Source: a bacterium (GTDB lineage Bacteria > Dependentiae > Babeliae > Babeliales > UASB340). From it: a stretch of DNA of 15,555 nt. The notes under the pieces were generated by a model that saw only the letters and a list, made by a program, of their open reading frames with translations, was not told the DNA's origin and searched no databases. Within the stretch, counting starts at the first letter, position 1. The number at the start of each line of letters is the position of its first letter. Positions 12,800 to 15,555 of this stretch are shown here, piece by piece. The position numbers and the translations under genes were made by a program. Location: the NCBI GenBank assembly GCA_030630075.1, contig DAOVNS010000026.1, positions 1-15,555 on the forward strand, given 5' to 3'.

Positions 12800-14821
12800 T
12801 TAATGGGTTTGGTTCAGCGCATGACTTTCTGCAAATTCATGAAAACATTGGTGAGTACATTGTAATGTATTTTTATCAATAATAAATACCCATGCGCCAG
12901 CAAACATTCCAGGTGAATAATTAAATCTTGTATTCCTGATTGTTTGTTCTGATTGATTTGCATAATAATCGTACGAATATTTTGGAAGTATTTTGGCTTC
13001 TACGGCTATTGCAAATTGATTAGGATTTAATCTAAGTTTATGGAAGAAGTGTTGGTGTAAACCTGCATTAGCCATATTTTCTGTTGTTATGATATGTGAA
13101 TGATTTAAATATTTTTTAATTTCGAATGGAACTTGGTGGAATTTATCTGGTTTTTCTATTTTTTTAAATTGAAATTTTGATAAATCTAAATCATTTTTTT
13201 CTGGATTTAAATATATAAGAGATGTTACTTCTTCTTCTGGTTGCAAAATAATTGCATAATCTTTTGTTTTTTTAATTATTCGATTTGAGCTAAAAATTGT
13301 TCTAAATAATTCGTTTGTTAATCTTTTAAATTGATATCGTTTTTTGCACACAGGTGCTTTTTGTACTGTTTTAACAAGAACTAGTTGTTCTTCTATTTGT
13401 TTGCTTTTTTCTTCTTCTTTTTGTCTATCATCTATTGCTGTTGCGTCTAATTCTTTTTCTAATGTTTCTATTTGGGTTAGATAGTAATTTGCAATTGTCA
13501 TTGATGATATCTCAAAAGAAAGAGAAATAGGCTTTTTTTGGACTCTTTTGTTTTTGTATTTAGCTAGTGTAAAAAATATTGGAAAAAATTTTTTTAATAT
13601 ATAGATTTGATCTCCCTGAAACTGGTGTCTAATTAAAGGTTCATGATTTTTTAATCGTCGTTGTTCTTCTAAGAAATCTTTGAATGCTTCATTTTTTATA
13701 TCTGTTGGCAATTGAAATTTATCTATCTCTTTGATTGCTACACTGATGTTTTTGGCTCCATAATTATGAAAAATATTAATAGTACATATAAAAATAATAT
13801 CTTTTAATGTGATTTTTATATGATCAAGCAAAGTGCGATCGGGTTTGCAACGTACAAGGCTATTGAATGTAAATATTTTTTTTGATGAAGTAGCTGAAAA
13901 ATTTAGTAATAAATCGTGAACAACGGTATATGCTTGTCGAAATAATAAAGATTGTTCAAATGTCTGAACTAGGTTTGATTGAAGTTCTTGTTGTATTTGC
14001 TTTGTCCTATCAAAGTTTTTTATAAAATCAGTTCCTGATTCTTGAGTTTTAAGCAATTGTTCTTTTTGACTTCTGGAAATTCTAAGTCTTTTTGTTGTTT
14101 TTGTAATAATTGCATTAATTTGATTTTGAATATCTTTGATAATATCCATAGAGTCTATACTTATGATATTAGTATCTAGGTATTGTATATCTTCCAAGGG
14201 GATGCTTTGGGGCAAAAAAATAGGTTGTAAACTTATAGTTGTACAAAGTTGTTCTATTTGGAGCGGTTTTTTGGATTTTGAATATCTTGTATGCGTTAAA
14301 AAATGTTTTAAATTTTGTTCATGTTGTTTAAATTTATCTGCAAGTGATTTTCGTGCTTGAAACAGTAAAAGAAGATTGTTGAAGTTAAAACAAGTCTCAT
14401 TTTCCGAAAGAATAGTTTCTATATTTTCTAATAAACCTAGAGTTGGAATATTTAATGAAAAGTAGAGGCAGCGTTCTTTTGGTAATAATTTGTCGAAAAC
14501 GTTATCAAAAATTGGGGAGTCTTCTCCATATCTAGCAGCTACCTTTTCTCCAACGTATGTTTCAGCTATTTTTGCTCTTAATCTTAAAAGTTTTGCAAGC
14601 TTAGAGCGTTCTTCTTGAGGCAAACTTTTAAAAGAACCAACCATTTTGTCTGTTGAAAAAGTTTTTTCTGCGCAAGTATTTATTTGTTCTTCTACCGTTA
14701 AAGGTTTGGCCATTGGTTTTATTGAATGGCTGAAACTTAGCAATAGTAAAAAAATAAAAGATTTCGTTAAAGATTTGTTTTTGAAAAACTTGTTTTCGCA
14801 AAACTTGTTTTTGATATCCAT
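12800..14821 (-). CDS. Large exported protein of unknown function
   Basis: The 673-residue protein begins with a long basic N-region built of three NK-repeats (residues 5-19) and then a hydrophobic signal core (20-33, SFIFLLLLSFSHS). The mature protein is mostly helical by composition, rich in Lys, Gln, Leu and Ile. A charged coiled-coil-like stretch lies at about 448-490. The C-terminal domain (about 575-673) is compact, aromatic and His-rich (HQHFFHKL, CTHQCFHEF), with FAIAVEAKILPKY and PGMFAGAWVFII resembling beta strands. Cys residues are scattered (about 12). I recognise no family. Start ATG 14821 has a strong SD (GGAGGT, 14828-14833). An orphan exported or surface protein is likely; an effector role is only a guess. 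Confidence 0.82.
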   Translation of the reverse strand: MDIKNKFCENKFFKNKSLTKSFIFLLLLSFSHSIKPMAKPLTVEEQINTCAEKTFSTDKMVGSFKSLPQEERSKLAKLLRLRAKIAETYVGEKVAARYGEDSPIFDNVFDKLLPKERCLYFSLNIPTLGLLENIETILSENETCFNFNNLLLLFQARKSLADKFKQHEQNLKHFLTHTRYSKSKKPLQIEQLCTTISLQPIFLPQSIPLEDIQYLDTNIISIDSMDIIKDIQNQINAIITKTTKRLRISRSQKEQLLKTQESGTDFIKNFDRTKQIQQELQSNLVQTFEQSLLFRQAYTVVHDLLLNFSATSSKKIFTFNSLVRCKPDRTLLDHIKITLKDIIFICTINIFHNYGAKNISVAIKEIDKFQLPTDIKNEAFKDFLEEQRRLKNHEPLIRHQFQGDQIYILKKFFPIFFTLAKYKNKRVQKKPISLSFEISSMTIANYYLTQIETLEKELDATAIDDRQKEEEKSKQIEEQLVLVKTVQKAPVCKKRYQFKRLTNELFRTIFSSNRIIKKTKDYAIILQPEEEVTSLIYLNPEKNDLDLSKFQFKKIEKPDKFHQVPFEIKKYLNHSHIITTENMANAGLHQHFFHKLRLNPNQFAIAVEAKILPKYSYDYYANQSEQTIRNTRFNYSPGMFAGAWVFIIDKNTLQCTHQCFHEFAESHALNQTH
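14765..14809 (-). repeat. Three in-frame 15-bp repeats at the start of an exported protein
   Basis: On the minus strand three consecutive 15-bp units encode NKFCE, NKFFK and NKSLT. The first two are nearly identical and the third is degraded. They lengthen the basic region ahead of the signal peptide core. Confidence 0.65.
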
Positions 14822-14857
14822 TTAAATAACCTCCATAACCCCGAATTAATTCTATTT

Positions 14858-14863
14858 ATTATA
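14858..14863 (-). promoter_or_regulatory. Candidate -10 box for the large exported protein gene
   Basis: On the minus strand a perfect TATAAT lies 36 bp before the start codon at 14821. A perfect TTGACA is also present (14891-14896) but is 27 bp away, too far to pair with it, so the -35 is unclear. Confidence 0.35.
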
Positions 14864-14913
14864 CTTTAAGCTTATAAAACCAGTGCTTTGTGTCAAATGG
14901 TAAACATTGGATG

Positions 14914-14957
14914 AATAAAATAAGCCCGTTTTTTGCAAAAAAGGGTGTTTTATTTAC
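14914..14957. other. Long imperfect hairpin in a divergent promoter region
   Basis: AATAAAATAAGCCC followed by T6, GC, A6, GGG and TGTTTTATT can fold as an imperfect hairpin with A/T-rich tails on both sides. It resembles a terminator, yet both neighbours are transcribed away from it. It may block stray transcription or be a relic; nothing else is seen in this gap except the promoters. Confidence 0.35.
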
Positions 14958-15004
14958 GAATTTATTAGTTTTATGTATTAAAAATTTCATTATTTTTGGA
15001 TGAC

Positions 15005-15013
15005 TGATATAAT
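15005..15013 (+). promoter_or_regulatory. Extended -10 promoter of lysS
   Basis: TGA directly precedes a perfect TATAAT (15008-15013), an extended -10 element that can work with the poor -35 (TTTCAT 14985-14990, 17 bp upstream). The start near 15020 leaves a leader of about 40 nt, too short for a T-box or other riboswitch. Confidence 0.55.
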
Positions 15014-15061
15014 AAAAACCTGTAAATTCCGTGTATTTTTGTATTTTCGAAGGGTTTTTTT

Positions 15062-15555
15062 ATGGCAACAAAAGAAGAGTTGGACAATCAAACAAACGCG
15101 TTAACCGAAGATCAGGTTCGTCTACAAAAAGTTAAACAAATGATAAAGGATGGCCAAAATCCATGGCCATACTATAAACCTGTATCAAATACATGCGAAA
15201 ATGCTAGAGAAGATTTTGAAGCCGAAAAATCTGGAGAAAACGAATATACACTTGCTGGCAGATTAATGTCTGTAAGAGAACACGGAAAAACAGTTTTCGC
15301 AAACATTCAAGATCGTTCCGGAAACATACAACTTTATATTCGTAAAAATGATATTGGAGATGAAAGTTTTCAGTATTTTTCTGACATGATAGATCTTGGT
15401 GATATTATTTGGGTAAAAGGAACCGTTTTTAAAACAAAAATGGGTGAAGTTACATTAAAAGTAAAAGAATTAAGTCTTTTAAGTAAATGTCTCCATGCTC
15501 TTCCTGATAAATATCATGGTCTTGTTGATCTTGAACAACGCTATCGTCAAAGATA
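15062..15555 (+). CDS. lysS: Lysyl-tRNA synthetase, class II, N-terminal part
   Basis: LysRS charges tRNA-Lys with lysine using ATP. The visible 164 residues cover the N-terminal helix region (NALTEDQVRLQKVKQMIKDG, NPWPYYKP) and the anticodon-binding OB fold: AGRLMSVREHGKTVFANIQD (about 65-84), SGNIQLYIRKND, the DLGDIIWVKGTVFKTKMGE strand pair, and LTL-like VKELSLLSKCLHALPDKYHGL, ending at LEQRYRQR, where the catalytic domain begins. These match class II LysRS closely. ATG 15062 has GAAGGG (15049-15054) 7 nt upstream. The window cuts off the catalytic domain (motifs 1-3). It is divergent from the exported protein gene at 12800-14821. Confidence 0.95.
   Translation, partial: MATKEELDNQTNALTEDQVRLQKVKQMIKDGQNPWPYYKPVSNTCENAREDFEAEKSGENEYTLAGRLMSVREHGKTVFANIQDRSGNIQLYIRKNDIGDESFQYFSDMIDLGDIIWVKGTVFKTKMGEVTLKVKELSLLSKCLHALPDKYHGLVDLEQRYRQR

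Noticed and set aside
15014..15061. T-box or lysine riboswitch before lysS
   Set aside because: The leader after the extended -10 is only about 40 nt and has no stem-loop or terminator.

Overview
The window is AT-rich, uses the standard bacterial code (TGA ends the PII-like gene at 6272) and carries short, mostly one- or two-gene transcription units. Many proteins have Sec-type signal peptides and no recognisable family. Together with a lone tRNA cluster, a LysRS, a RapZ, a FtsB/DivIC-like protein and an ATAD3-like AAA+ ATPase, this suggests a host-associated bacterium of the Dependentiae (TM6/Babeliae) type. That placement is inference from style and gene content; no marker gene here proves it.

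Layout. 1-215 (-): 5' end of a secreted protein running off the left edge. 450-1085 (+): small secreted/membrane protein with two glycine-rich hydrophobic segments. 1161-1727 (-): divergent HAM1/RdgB-type NTP pyrophosphatase, convergent on the former across a shared terminator. 1893-4879 (+): two-gene operon of a membrane-anchored coiled-coil AAA+ ATPase resembling mitochondrial ATAD3 and an orphan membrane protein. 5022-6272 (+): SbtA-family bicarbonate transporter with its PII-like regulator SbtB, behind a good promoter and ahead of a hairpin terminator. 6341-7126 (-): secreted Nudix-like protein. 7480-8436 (+): CaCA-family cation exchanger behind palindromic DNA. 8564-8882 (+): tRNA-His, tRNA-Pro and tRNA-Arg, all with encoded CCA, followed by a GC-rich palindromic repeat and a terminator. 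9183-9668 (+): small secreted orphan. 9742-11382 (-): S41/C-terminal processing protease. 11529-12794 (+): rapZ and a FtsB/DivIC-like gene. 12800-14821 (-): large secreted orphan. 15062-15555 (+): N-terminal third of class II lysyl-tRNA synthetase, cut by the right edge.

How the parts fit. Housekeeping functions (nucleotide sanitation, tRNAs, LysRS, RapZ, division protein, periplasmic protease) alternate with secreted or membrane proteins of unknown function. Convergent pairs are separated by strong hairpins that can terminate on both strands (1122-1153, 6307-6332, 9685-9720), so most units look independently controlled. Several annotated starts were moved to the codon preceded by a Shine-Dalgarno sequence (1893, 7126, 7480, 11382, 11529).

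The most unusual items are the bacterial ATAD3-like ATPase with its partner, the SbtA/SbtB pair whose SbtB lacks the C-terminal redox tail, the exported Nudix protein with a split motif, and a CaCA exchanger whose GSN signatures are replaced in both repeats. No CRISPR array, transposase, phage gene or rRNA was seen.
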